Shown in pieces: positions 21,991 through 33,927 of a DNA stretch of 58,036 nucleotides. A program made the position numbers and the translations under genes. The DNA is from Gonapodya sp. JEL0774 (Eukaryota > Monoblepharomycota > Monoblepharidomycetes > Monoblepharidales > Gonapodyaceae), in contig JADIIX010000140.1 of NCBI GenBank assembly GCA_027604505.1, positions 1 through 58,036 on the forward strand. The letters are read 5' to 3'. The first letter of the stretch is position 1, and the number at the start of each line of letters is the position of its first letter. The notes under the pieces are model-generated. The model had not been told where the DNA came from, did not search any database, and saw only the letters and a list, made by a program, of their open reading frames with translations.

Positions 21991-23463
21991 TCCGCCCACT
22001 GCAGAAGCACCAGGCAGGGGAGGCTCCTCGGCTGCGACGGCAGCAGCAGCGACAGCGACAGCGATAGCATAAGAGGAGGAGGAGCTAGGGTGGGAAGAAG
22101 TCGTGGAAGCGTTAGGGGGTAGGGCAGGGGACGCGGGTCTGCGGGAGGGGGAGCGAGCTTTGTTGGGTGCGGAGGTGGCGCCACGAGACGATTGGGCAGA
22201 GCGCGCCTTTGAAGAAGAATTGCGAGATGCAGGGCGGGGCTGATTGTTGGTGGCGGTGGGAATTGTCGTAGTGAGGTTGGAAGACACGTTGTATGGTTGG
22301 ATAAGGTTGTGTAGTGGTAGGTGTCAGGAGCGACGTGGAGCGAGTCAAGGACAAGTCCGCATTCGATAATGATCAATGGAAAGAAGGAGGGCAACGTGGA
22401 ATTGTCGAGGCACAGGGAGTACCCGTACGGCATCAAGGAGAATCCCATCGGGGTTTCACGAGAAGGAGAGGCGACGGCAATTACGGTAATCACCCAATGG
22501 CCGCCACGGTGAGACCAATACAGCGGATGGGTCGAGAACATCGACAGGTCAAGACCAACCGTTGTTGCAGATTTTCCCTGCTGGGAATGGGATTCCGGTC
22601 CAAATCTAACACCCACCTCCTCTCCTGGTCCCGCGAGTTCCATTTCTTCCAAAAGTCGAGTTCCGATTACCAGATCCGCGGATTTCCCAAGCGAAGTCCA
22701 GCTCCACCACAGCGATGTATGAATTATCCAACTATCGGTTCCAAGGGGATTCCGGTGTTTTCGTCACTCTTGTAGCCGCTCCTTTGCGCTCTTGCTCAGT
22801 CCTCGCGCTCTAGATTGCTGAATTTCCTGTCAATCTCAAGCGGGCTTTTGTAGTTTTTGTGCAATAATCAAAGTTCTGGTTCCACGGTTTTGATTTTGCC
22901 TGAAAAGGGTCCGAGTGGCGACTCTCATACAACCGCCGGTGAGACCGAGCGTACATAATGTCTTGAAGACACACACAAAGTAAGCTATTTCCGTCGCTGT
23001 GACTCTTCACTCGGCTATGTTATCGCAGGCACTCCCGAGGGGCACCTTGCTCTCCGTCTTGTGGGGCATATTTATTCTTATGCCAGGAACCGGTGGAAAA
23101 TGTTGATTGAAATGTTGAGTAAAGTATACTGCAATGAAATGCTAACGGAGGGCTGAAGAGAAGGGGGGAAATGAGAGGGAAGAGGGAAGCTACCTGGAGT
23201 TCCTTTATTGAACACTGGTATTAAGAAATGCTCCAACTTCTATGTACTCTGCACGCTTCGACGCGTTCGGTGAACAGAAATCCCCGACTCGGCTGATTTT
23301 GTCACAGCACCCGACTTCACGACAATCGCGTGCTCGAACATACCATATCCGTGCAGAACTAGAGTCTCTGTCATTCTTGCAAAACTACACAAGGGCATGC
23401 ACTTTAAAACAATTAAATTAAATCTAAACTCCGTGCGTCGCTTCACACAGTTGTGATGATCCT
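21991..23463. other. Region between tail-anchored gene and GH28 gene
   Basis: About 1.5 kb. The left part (to about 22.7 kb) may hold upstream exons of the minus-strand tail-anchored gene: an open minus frame reads LLEEMELAGPGEEVGVRFG near 22.60-22.66 kb. From 22.8 to 23.46 kb I see no gene. The stretch just before 23.46 kb should be the GH28 3' UTR. Confidence 0.4.
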
Positions 23464-25409
23464 CTACCACGGGCGCTTCTCGAGTGTCACCTGCGGGACA
23501 GTGCAGTTGTCCTTCAGAGCAGCCTTGTACTATAGGTTCGACGAGGTGAAGAGAGAGGAAGTAGGCTGTTAGACTCGGTCACTTTGGTTGACAACAACTC
23601 CATTGTGAACCCACCACAGCGCTGGAAGTGTTGACGCACGCAATACCGATGTCTCCCTTAACACCGTCACAGCCAATGACAGGGGGTCCACCGCAGGGGC
23701 TCTCAACCTTGAAGTTGCTGAAGGTGATGTTCTCGCACACGGCGTTGGGGCTGGTGCTGCACTTGAGGGCACCGACGACGCGACCGTTCTTTCCGGAGCT
23801 GGTGCCAACAAAGTTCTCAAAGCGAACGTTGGTAACGTTGACTTGAGACGGGTAAGCAGCGCAAGTGGTGGCGTTGATGTTGAAGTAGCAAGAGTCGACT
23901 GAGAACAGGAAGACGGTCAGATTAAAAGAGCGATCAAAGAATCCGCAAAAAGGGACGCACTGAGGACAGTCTGGTCGAGGTGGCCAACGTAGAAGTTGCG
24001 GAAGGTAACGTTGTTGACGTAACCGTATCCAACGTTCGGTCCGGCCCAGGACTTAATGCGAGCACCGTTCTGATTTTCAATCAAGAGATTAGTTAGCAGT
24101 AGAAATCATTTACGCAATTGTTTTCAAGAATACCCACGTCACCGTTCAGGAGCCAGATGTTCTCAATGAGGACATCTTCGATGATGGACTTCTCACCAGC
24201 GTACTGACCGATCGAGCCCATGGATTGACCGTGGGAACCTAAAAAATCAAGGATCACTGAGTATGGGTTGTCGTGCTTTGCAACGAACGTCACTCACCGT
24301 TACAGTACATTGTGTTGACGTGCACCAACGACGCGTTGGACTTGGGGGAGCTGAAGGCCACCGCCAAACATTCACACTTGGAGTACACTCGGATTGGAGG
24401 ACGGGAAAATCAAGTTCTAACTCACAAGCAGTCGTCACCAATGTTTACCCAGACGCGTTCAACTGTCAAGTTGTAGACGTTGAGGGAGTCCCAGAAATCG
24501 GTGTTTTTGGGGAGCGCGGAGGCGTTTGTGGACTGGGCAACGATAGTAAGGTCGTGGAGGTAGATGTGCTTGGCTGAATTGAGTGAGAGTAGTGAGGATG
24601 GAGATGTGGGATTACATTTCGCAGTATTTCGGTTTGGACAGTTGTGGGCTCACATGTGACGATGAAGTTGTTCCAAACTGGGGAGTTCCTGTAGTTGATA
24701 CCCTCAATAGCGAGGTTGGTACAGTTCTCAGCGTAGAAAAGAATGGGGCGGAGGTAGGTGTTGCTGGTGGAGAGGATCTCCAGGCCAGCTGCCGAGTGAG
24801 GAGCAGGGTAGTACAAATTCACCAAAATGCTCCGAAAACTGAAGTTTAAATTTGGTACGAATCACTCACCGAATTCGTTATACCAGCGTTGACCGTTACC
24901 ATCGAGGTATCCAGAACCGTAGATTTTAATGTCTTTACCGCCCCACCTGAAGTTGCGAAGAAGGACATTGTTCAGCAAGGTGTTTTTTGATTCCGACACA
25001 CAGTCACTCACTTCCAGAACATGAGCGACTTCTGGAATGGGTGGTAGAAGGCGTTCTTTTGCCAGAATTTAGTGTCGTTGGTGAACTTGATGGTACCCTC
25101 GAGCCGGACGTGGACATCGTTCAAGAAGGTGAGGTCCAATGGTTGGCCAATCATGTACGTCTTGCCCTCCTCGAGCCAAAGAGTTCCCCCGTTGTTGGCA
25201 ATGCGGAGTCCAGCCTCAAAGAAGCTCGAAACATCGTGGGTGTCATTGAGCGAGTGTGGGATCTGAACTTGCCACCTTCCTTCTTCGCAATCCGGGAGGG
25301 TGTAGACGTGCTTCTGTCGGAACTCTTCAGGCGATCTGGGAGCTCCGTGGAACGCGGCAACGCTAGATGCGGCGGCCAGTAGGGCGACAGCGAGGGAAGA
25401 GATTTTCAT
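23464..25409 (-). CDS. Exopolygalacturonase, GH28
   Basis: A secreted pectin-degrading inverting hydrolase releasing galacturonic acid from the non-reducing ends of polygalacturonan. ATG at 25409 starts a signal peptide (MKISSLAVALLAAASSVAAF). Several introns split the gene. All four GH28 active-site motifs are visible: LPKNTDFWDS, VNIGDDC, GSHGQSMGSIG and NGARIKSWAG. The GSHGQS form, with Ser before His and Gln-Ser after, fits exo-acting rather than endo-acting enzymes. The right-handed beta-helix repeats show as N-x-T/F-x-N patterns (NVTFRNFYV). The protein ends QVTLEKRPW with stop at 23464-23466. An intact, full-length enzyme of about 430-450 residues is expected. Confidence 0.93.
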
Positions 25410-26690
25410 GGCGAGCCTTTGCGGTGTCAAGAAAGAAAGTTGACGGACACAGTGAGTCTCGGCGGAAAAGTTGTAACGATGGAATGATGGAGTCTCACGG
25501 ATACTGATGCCTGATTCAGATGAACGATGAAACAATCTGATGGCTTTGTTGAGTTTTTGTCGAAGATATATTTGAAGGCGGCGACATTTCATCAGGTAAA
25601 GGGAGTTCGGTCGTGAGGCAACCAGGTCCAACTCGGGGATCTTTGGACGGAGAGTCTCCCACTAAACACGCTCTTTTGTTATTTCAAATTCTCTGCGTTT
25701 TCCCTCGTTGCCTTCAAAGGAATAATCCGAAAACATTGGAAGTGTTTTCTACCTCTGATTATCGCGCTTTTCCAAATGGGGAATGATTTCCATGAAGAAA
25801 TCCACCGAAAGCCCTTGCAGGCAGGCCGGTGGCCCGGGTGGGGCACTGAATTTCATTTACACTAACTCCACGATATATCACTACTGTATACGCTGATCTT
25901 GCTGATTGATGGGAAAAGTAGATGATGTCCAGTCATCAAAGCCACTTCGACAGCCGAATGCATTCAGTTACCTGATGTGTTTGCGGTCACTTCATACTCA
26001 GATTACCCTACACGAACACTGAGTTCTCTCACAGATAACTGCCCGGCGCTGATGTACATGTGGAGTACCAGACGGAGCTCGAGACCGACATGCCGTTGCC
26101 CCCCGGTCCTTAATATCAATGTCTGTTCACAAGAGTTTCAAGACAGCATCGCAGCATTTGGGCAGCAGACGCTATAGGTGTAAGAAAGGTCTTCCGTTCG
26201 TCTCCCCATCCATGAAACGTCCAACACAGAAACAGGAAAAGCGAAACATGAATTGAAGTGAGCTAGTCATTCAGTAAAGTATGTGAGGTGGAAGATCAGG
26301 TCAACTCGGTGACAACGACAACTTTTGCCCCACCTGACCGCATTTACAATTGGTACCTTCCATTCGATGTAATCACAATGAAGCCCTCTCTGTGTTACGA
26401 CGTAACGCTTCCCTTCCGTACCCAACACGGAGACCCCACACGCCTATACATCCGCAATATATTATTTACGAGATTTTGCAAAAACGGAAGAGGGTCATTC
26501 ATATCAGCACCCTCCAGTTCAGTGCATGACAGGACGAAATCACGCGACATTGTAATGGTAGTTATACCATTGTATTTACTTTAATGTGAACAAGCTTTGC
26601 TATGTCGGTGGTGTGCTTCCATATGTATTCTTTGGGTGAAGAGAGGTCATATCCGACGAACTACCACACCACATACACCGAAAACTGTCC
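25410..26690. other. Divergent intergenic region
   Basis: About 1.3 kb between a minus-strand pectinase gene and a plus-strand gene, so it should contain both promoters. Only short open frames occur, with no consistent splice sites or domains. No repeat, RNA gene or known binding site was identified. Confidence 0.5.
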
Positions 26691-29600
26691 ATGTCGGATT
26701 CGGACTCGGATTCGACCTCATTTTTTGACCGCTCGAAGAAGGCAACGTCGAAATCCAAGAATGAAACCAGTTCTTCAACTCTCAAAAACTCTAGCAGCAC
26801 GAACGCGACACGATCTCCCTATCGTCCTCCGAACCATAATATTCATCCTGTTGTGGACTTGACGGGTGAACCCAGTGATCCGGACGAGCCGAAGCCAACT
26901 TCTGTGAAGGTGATGGGGGGATCAGGCAACAGGAAGCTCACGCGAAAGCTGGCGGTTAGTGACTCCGATGATGAAATAGAGATGACTCGCGGCAGGAAAA
27001 TTGGAGTTTCCAAAGTTGGAGATGACGGCAAAGGAAGAGGATCGAAAGGCGAGAGTGACGGGCCCGCTCCTGCGAAGAGACAAAAGTTGACGAATGCGAG
27101 AAGCCTAGAAAAAGATGGCGGCAGTGGCAATGACAGTGATGCATCTTTGATGCCAAGACACCGCCGCCGGTCATCCACGGGCAGCAAGTTTGGGAATCGT
27201 GCAGGGAGTACAACTCCATCCGATGACGACATCAACGAACTTTTGGCCAGCGAGTCGGATTCAAATGTGAGCACCAGCATTCCTAGATCATTATCACGTC
27301 GATCCAGTCCCCTTACTCGAGGACGGAGAGGTGCGCGAGGCTCACGAGGTCGGGGAAGGGGTAAACCCGGGAAAGGACCTCTCAAGTCAGTGTCAGTCGA
27401 TGAGGAACAGGACATAGAATCCGAAGAGGACGGGCTGCGCAGGTGTTACAGGTGCAAGAAGAGAAAACCTAAGCCCGGAACAGCAATAAAGTGGTATTCC
27501 GGAGCGGAGGGACCGAACAGGTGAGTTTTCCAATGGTTCTAGTGTGCAATCATCTTTGGAACGACATAAAAGGGATTGTGCTTTTGGCATCTTATTCCGT
27601 GAATTCATTACCAAAACTTTCTCATTTCATTGCTGTTGAACATACTCACGGACCTACTTGATTCCATACTCTCTAGCATATGTGCCGACTGCCATAAGCG
27701 GAAGCCTGGCACGAAGTCTATCAACGGGACTCAGAAGAGCGATAACCGCTCTTCCTCGCCGATCGGGACGGATGTATCCGTTGAGTGGACTCCGGAACCA
27801 GCCTTACCCTTGAACCAACCTCCTGCCCCGGCGCCAGCGCCACGACAAGATAGTTCAGTGCCTGCTCAGAATCGCTCATCGAAAGACCCCACAGAAGTTC
27901 GATCATCGTTTCCGGCGGCCTTGCCAGTTCCATCTAACCCACCATCCGCAGCATCGCCCCCCGCCTCTCTTGGGAACCGTTTGAAGGATCTTCCTTCCAT
28001 CAAAAAACGCAGAGTCGACGTGTCATTATCGTCAATTTTTTCCCCACCTCCAACTGGACATTCGGATCCTCGGAACAATCCAATGTCAGATCACCCCAAC
28101 TCACTTCGAAATCCTCGCGGCTCTCCATCATCTCCTCGCCGTCCTCGAAGATCGGCTTCTGTGCATGCTGGCACCCGCCAATCCACATCGAATGTCACAT
28201 CAGTGGAAGCAGAACGTGATGTTAGAGATTCTCCTTCGCGAATCCGTGTTACGGAGAGAAGGAGGGGCTCTGTTGAATTGACGGCATCTGCTACTGATGG
28301 CGGTGATGGGTACGGGGGCGGTCGGACACGAAGTCGATCTGTGGGCGCTGGAGCAAGGAGTCGCTCCGTGGATCCGGGGCCAAGAGCACGAAGGGGTGGA
28401 TACAGTGGCGGAAGGAGAAGCAGCTCACCACCAAATGCAAGAGATGATTTTCAGTGAGTATGGCCTCAAACCACGCGAAGAGAAAACAAAACACTCTGAA
28501 AGCAGAAATCGTTTTAGTCCGCCCCCGCCTCCTCCTCCAGGCCGAGATTCCACAAACCGCAGCATTTGGCAAGGGCAACTTTTGCTGCAATATACAACAC
28601 AAAACGGAGGACAGGCGGCCCCGCAAGATGCGGCGCCAGGTTGCGAATTCCACATCTTCCCCGCATTTGAGGCGGATGTCGATGCTTTGAAGAGCGTTTT
28701 CACGTAAGATCTTTGCTCCATTACTCCGTTCTCGCATCCCCCTATCCCACACCATTTTTTCTTTTATACAACCTACTCCGTTTCTCCAATAAGGGACCCC
28801 ACTTCGCCTCTGATCTTTCTTCCCCTTACCCTGCCATCCCGTACATTGTTTGCTATACTTGATCGTCTTGAGCCGCCACCTGGTTCTGGTCGACAGCCCC
28901 CGTGGATCCCGTTCTCTCTCAGCCCTACCTTGAGCTCGCCTATACCAGACGAGAGGTCTCTGTATCGTCGGGCTATTGGTGGATTAACTGCAAAGGCTTC
29001 AGCCCTAGTCATCGGGATAGGGAGCAGCAGAACAAACTTAACACAGCCTCCTTACTTCGGTCTGTGCGTCCCGATGCTCAGTGAGGCGGGCGGGAAGATT
29101 GTCTTGCGTGCGAGAATGCGATCGGCACATTCCGAAATTGTGCTGTTGGTTGTTTTGGTGAGGGTTATTGATTTGGAGAATTGTGGCGTGGAGGTCAGCA
29201 CCATTGACCAATTGTGAGTGCGGCATGAGGAGTAGTCGTCCCCGATATGTTATAAGTTGAACGGAGCTTATCCTGCGGTAGGAGTGCTGCCGCCCGTCGA
29301 CAAATGAGTCCAGTAATACCCGATCTCGATATTTCAAAGGTCGAGAATTGGGAGGTGGAGGTCATCATGCGTACGCACCCAATTTGTAAAGAGGTGCGTA
29401 TATCCGGTTTGTCCTGATGCTGAACTCGATTTCATGAATTTGAATCCATGTATTTGACTTCTCGAATGAAGTTTTCTGACCTCATGGCGAAGAGTGTTCG
29501 GTACACCCTGATTTGCGAGGACTCTGAGCCTCGGGACCTGAGTATGTTCAAAAAGATTCTGCGGAGATGTTGCAAAGACAAATGGGAAGAAGTAGTGTTG

Positions 29601-32600
29601 CGCAATCCCTTGCAGCGTGACAAAATGCCGGAAGTAGATGTGGTGATTGTGAGTATGGTACATTGATCTGAGATCACAACAATCACGTAACACTCTCGTG
29701 ATAACTAGATTCATCGTGGCTCACTTCTCGAAGTAGCACCACAATTTGAGGATTCATTGGGTGCATTACTCGCAGCTCGCAAAGTCACGTTTTTCGAGTT
29801 TGGTTATGGCAGTGCCTATGATCTCCACCGCGTGCTCCAACGAAAAGCGAAGTACTTAGATGTGATGTGGCCCACAGGTGAGTTGTCTTTCTATTCGACT
29901 GGCAACCGCGATCAGCTGTTTACCATCGCGATCACAAATCCTGTTGATTCCAGATGGAGGTGGTTTTGTTGGGATCTCATTGAAGGCGCTGGTCGCTTGC
30001 GACGATTTGCTCGCTGTTTTGAATCTGTTACACCGGCTAGCGATGCAGGTGAGAGATCGTACACTGAAAGTATTGGAATGCCCGCCATGTTCCTGTTCAT
30101 CCTGTCGGATTCCGCATGTGTCCCAAGCGCCAATTGGAGAACGAAGACAAACCATGGCGATTCGTCGCTACATCAAATGTGCTTGGGCGGATGAAACTTC
30201 TCGCAAGTGAGCAAGCGGGGAGGGGACATGATCGGAGAAGGTGTGTATCTCGCACAGTCTGCGATGAGGGAGTTCGCGGTGAAGGTTAACCGACTGCTGA
30301 AATAGATACCTCAATGCACTTTCTGTATTTGAAACAGCTGTGCTGGACCCCTCACTTCTCAAGGGAAATGTATTCAGCTTCAGGTCGTTTCTATCCGCTT
30401 ACTTGGAGGACACCGCTTCCTACGATCCATCGCTTCCAGAGAACAATCCATTTAAGTGCCTTGCCTCGGTTGTAAAAAGCGATCCCAGCAAGTTCGTGGA
30501 CGACACATATCAGCAGGTGGAGTTTGCAATGCTGACAAATCGCTCGACTTTGAGGAGATCTGCTGTTATCGTTACGGCGGATGAACAATCACAGCTTTCT
30601 GGTGGATCTATCTCTGAATATGGTACTGAACTTGTAGGTATCCATAATCTTGAGTCATGGGTTCGCAAGGAGGTTGGCGGTGACGGGAAGCTCTACACAT
30701 GGGAAGACGCCAAGCCTGACAAAAAAGACAATGGCGCCCCGCATCTGTTGCCCCAACCAGTGCACAAGCCGCCGCAGCAGCACCCAGTTCCTCCAACCGT
30801 GATGCCAGGGTTTCCACAACAATTCATGGGTGTCACACCTGGTATGGGTATGGGATATCCGCAACCCGCGCCAAACTTCCTACCTGTTGGACACATTCCC
30901 CAAAATTATTATGGATCAACGTATCCGATGGCCCCGGCGGGATCTGGTGTTCCGAGTGCGTTTGGGATGCAGCCGACCATGCCCGGTGTGACTCCTGGCG
31001 GCCCATCTGTCGGTGGACCTCAAGCATTTATGTCAATCAGCGGAGTTCATGGTGGGCCTCCTGGACATATTGCAACTCAGATACTGGGCGCGCCTATGCA
31101 AGGCCAATACTATGGGAACCCAGCGATGGTGAATCCCGGACAGTTTGGCCAATTTGGCCAGAATGGAGTTGTAACTCCAACGGTCGCTCCGCCAACATCC
31201 CAACAACCACAGCTTGTGGCGACAAACTCCGAGATGCCCGTGTACGCAGAGCCACCGACGGCAAGCCTCGCTTCGCAAAGTGCTCCGACGGACCATAGTC
31301 CGACCGCACAACAGTCGTCAACACGACAGGAGGAAGTACCTGCTGATGTAGCGACGATGAACTCAGCGCAATTATCATCTTCATATGGACGAGCGTCGCC
31401 GGGAGTACCTCAAACACAATCGGTGGTTCTTTCGCAACCTGTTACAAACGGTGTGCCCTCAGGACCAGTAACAATTGCCGTGCCCTCCCCCGCTGGACAA
31501 GAATTACCAACCAACACGTCATCGACAAGCGGAATTCAGCGAATATCTGTCGAACCAACGATGGTCGGTGCTCCACAGCCGGCGACCGGCGCTCGACAGC
31601 CTGTGACTAGCACGGTGCAAGGGATCCCAGGAATGCCAGCAATGGCGCACATGCAGTCAATGCCGGGAGTGCAAACTCCACCTTCACTGCAGCCCACTTC
31701 TGGAATGCAGTCAGTTGGTGATCCGCAGTTCTCGCTCGTGACGCAAGCCGTGCCTGTAACCGCCATCCCAGCGTTGCAGGGAATGCCGACAATCCAGTCG
31801 CAACCTGGTGTGCCCATGCCGTACAACATGCAATACATGGCGCATCAAGGTGGCGCTCATCCGATGGCAGGTCCCCAAATGCAACCTTATGTGACGATGC
31901 AGCCGCATGGTTTGGCGGGCTATCAAGTTCCAGGTGGAGCGGCATACTTGGGCCCTAATGGAATGCATGCACAGATGCAGACTCTGCAGGGGATGGCGGG
32001 CGGCTACCAAGGCCCAGGTGGAGCGGCGTACGCGGACCCTATTGCGATGCAGGCGCAGATGCAGGCGCAAACGCAGGTTCCGCATGGGGTGGCGGGCGGC
32101 TACCAAGGTCCAGGTGGAGCGGCGTACGCGGACCCTATTGCGATGCAGGCGCAGATGCAGGCGCAAACGCAGGCTCCGCAAGGTATGGCGGGTGGCTACC
32201 AAGGTCCAGGTGGAGCGGCGTACGCGGACCCTATTGCGATGCAGGCGCAGATGCAGGCTCCGCAAGGGATGGCGGGTGGCTACCAAGGTCCAAGTGGAGC
32301 GGCGTACGCGGACCCTGTTGCGATGCAGGCGCAGATGCAGGCGCAAACGCAGGTTCCGCATGGGGTGGCGGGCGGCTACCAAGGTCCAGGTGGAGCGGCG
32401 CACGCGGACCCTATTGCGATGCAGGCGCAAACGCAGGCTCCGCAAGGGATGGCGGGTGGCTACCAAGGATCAGGTGGACCTGTGTATCAGGACTCTGCCG
32501 CATTGCAAGAGCACGTGCGGCAGTTGCAATTTCAGATCAGCCAAATGCAACAGCTGCAGCCACATTGGGGAGGCATGTATCATCCAACACAAATGGGTAT

Positions 32601-32913
32601 GCCCCAAATAGGTGCTGGTGGGGCTCCAATAAATGGACCAGGTATGGCGCCAATGATGAGTATGTACAACATGGGTCTACCAGGAACATTTGTACACACT
32701 GGTGGACCGGGAGCCTTCATGAGCGGCGCTGGCGGACCGGGACCATTTATGACTGGTGCTCCCCTCCAGGCCAATTTGGCGATGCATGGGCAACAGCCTC
32801 AGATGCCCGCCGCAGCAGCACCAACGCCGGCTGCGAACCCTCCTGCGAATGATCCTATTGGAGATCCTGGGACCGCCGGAACTTCGACACGGGAAAGCGT
32901 CCCACCATCATGA
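26691..32913 (+). CDS. 1,847-residue nuclear-type protein with GATA-like finger and repeat tail
   Basis: Nine exons fit in phase: 26691-27520, 27677-28453, 28506-28703, 28794-29213, 29282-29393, 29472-29648, 29709-29877, 29954-30206, 30306-32913. The acidic, Ser/Lys-rich N-terminus carries basic clusters. Around residues 260-290 lies a four-cysteine finger, CYRCKKRKPKPG...WYSGAEG...ICADCHKRK, spaced C-x2-C-x23-C-x2-C, resembling a GATA-type finger but with a longer loop. A disordered Ser/Pro/Arg region follows. Exons 4-8 encode an ordered alpha/beta-looking region, with VRYTLICEDSEPRDLSMF, VDVVIIHRGSLLEV, RKVTFFEFGYG and YLDVMWPTDGGGFVGISLK. The tail (from about 30.7 kb) is Gln/Met/Pro/Gly-rich with tandem repeats. 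The ordered part faintly recalls C-terminal regions of heterochromatin chromodomain proteins, but I cannot assign it. A nuclear chromatin or DNA-binding role is an inference. Confidence 0.75.
31918..32490 (+). repeat. In-frame tandem repeats, 96/84-bp units
   Basis: Five near-identical units start at 32002, 32098, 32194, 32278 and 32374, with lengths 96, 96, 84, 96 and 84 bp. Diverged half-copies flank them at 31918-32001 and from 32458. Each unit encodes GYQGPGGAAYADPIAMQAQM, then a variable Gln-rich piece and (V/M)AG. The 12-bp length difference is the presence or absence of one extra Met/Gln/Ala/Thr quartet. All lengths are multiples of three, so the frame survives copy-number change. Confidence 0.93.
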
Positions 32914-33927
32914 AATATCCACATCTCATTGAAATGATTACCGTTAGAGGCTTTTAGGCATACCATAATTTCATCATTTTATACACTGTCACGCACATAA
33001 TATTGACTTGCACTTAGGTCTCGCTCCGGACTCACGAAAAGGCGGTTAGTACGAGGTGGTGCACCAGCCCATTCATTCGACGAGGGAGTGCGGCAAAATC
33101 AGCCCTTCTCAACCAAGCAGCTTGTTTGTGGTGAGTGACCGGAACAGTCAACGGAGGCCAAAGTGTGGAAAATGAAACAATCGTGGAGCGTGGGGCGGCT
33201 GGACCGAGGAGAAAGGATGAGCAGTCCAACGGAAATGTTCCGCAATGGGAGCTGCGCATTGTCGGTAGAGCGCGGATAGAAGGGCAGATAAACGGAAAGA
33301 AAATTCCTTCCATCTATTTATGGCAACTGCATTGTCTTGTGCGGCAATTCAAGGTGGGAGTTGTGCGTTGTCCGGATTTGCTATGTCGATCTCGTTCTCC
33401 AACTCCACCTCGAAATCAAACCGCTTCGACCCCACCATTTTCCAATATCACTGTTAATGTTTTGAACTTAATCGATAAGGACGAGCTGGTGTGGAACGGT
33501 TGTATCCTCAATTGTGTGTTCTCTCTGCTGTACTCGTATCACAAATGTACGAGCGCAAGCCGTTTGTATGAGATGAGGGTATGCACTGTATGTATTTTCG
33601 CTCTACGCGGTGTACTATTCTGCTCTGGCGTTGTTTTGCTCGTCGCTCTCCATGTAACCTGTTTTGAATATTTTAAGTTTTTTTTCTCGATTCAATCAAG
33701 TCCCTATCGTTGCATTGTCTTCACTTCTCGGGAACTCAGCTTTTGGACTCTGTTGGGAATGTTTTCAGGACCATTCCGTCGCCGCCGCCCCTGTCTCTTG
33801 CTGCGGGTGTGGTGTCTACAGGTTTCTCACGGCAGAGCACGCCACTCACGATTGTTTCGTTCTATTTGCCCCACGTGAAGCGCCACATTAATTATCTGGC
33901 TTACTTTGGCCGCCTACCTACACCAAA
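32914..33927. other. Intergenic region with a coding-like island at 33.05-33.48 kb
   Basis: About 1 kb. The plus strand reads GAPAHSFDEGVRQNQPFSTK up to a GTGAGT donor near 33.13 kb. Another open piece follows with VPQWELRIVGRARIEGQING, and then TPPFSNITVNVLNLIDKDEL around 33.44-33.48 kb. This looks more like protein than noise, but I found no convincing start, stop or complete splice chain. It may be a small unannotated gene or a decayed fragment. The part from 33.55 to 33.93 kb is T-rich and looks like promoter or 5' UTR of the next gene. Confidence 0.3.

Noticed and set aside
31918-32490. Tandem array as a possible CRISPR
   Set aside because: Units are coding, 84-96 bp long, contiguous and without unique spacers, in a eukaryotic gene.
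31711-32611. Two 230-250 codon Arg-rich frames over the repeat region, one on each strand
   Set aside because: They are shadows of the tandem repeats; the GYQGPGGAAYADP frame is continuous with a 2.6-kb exon in phase.
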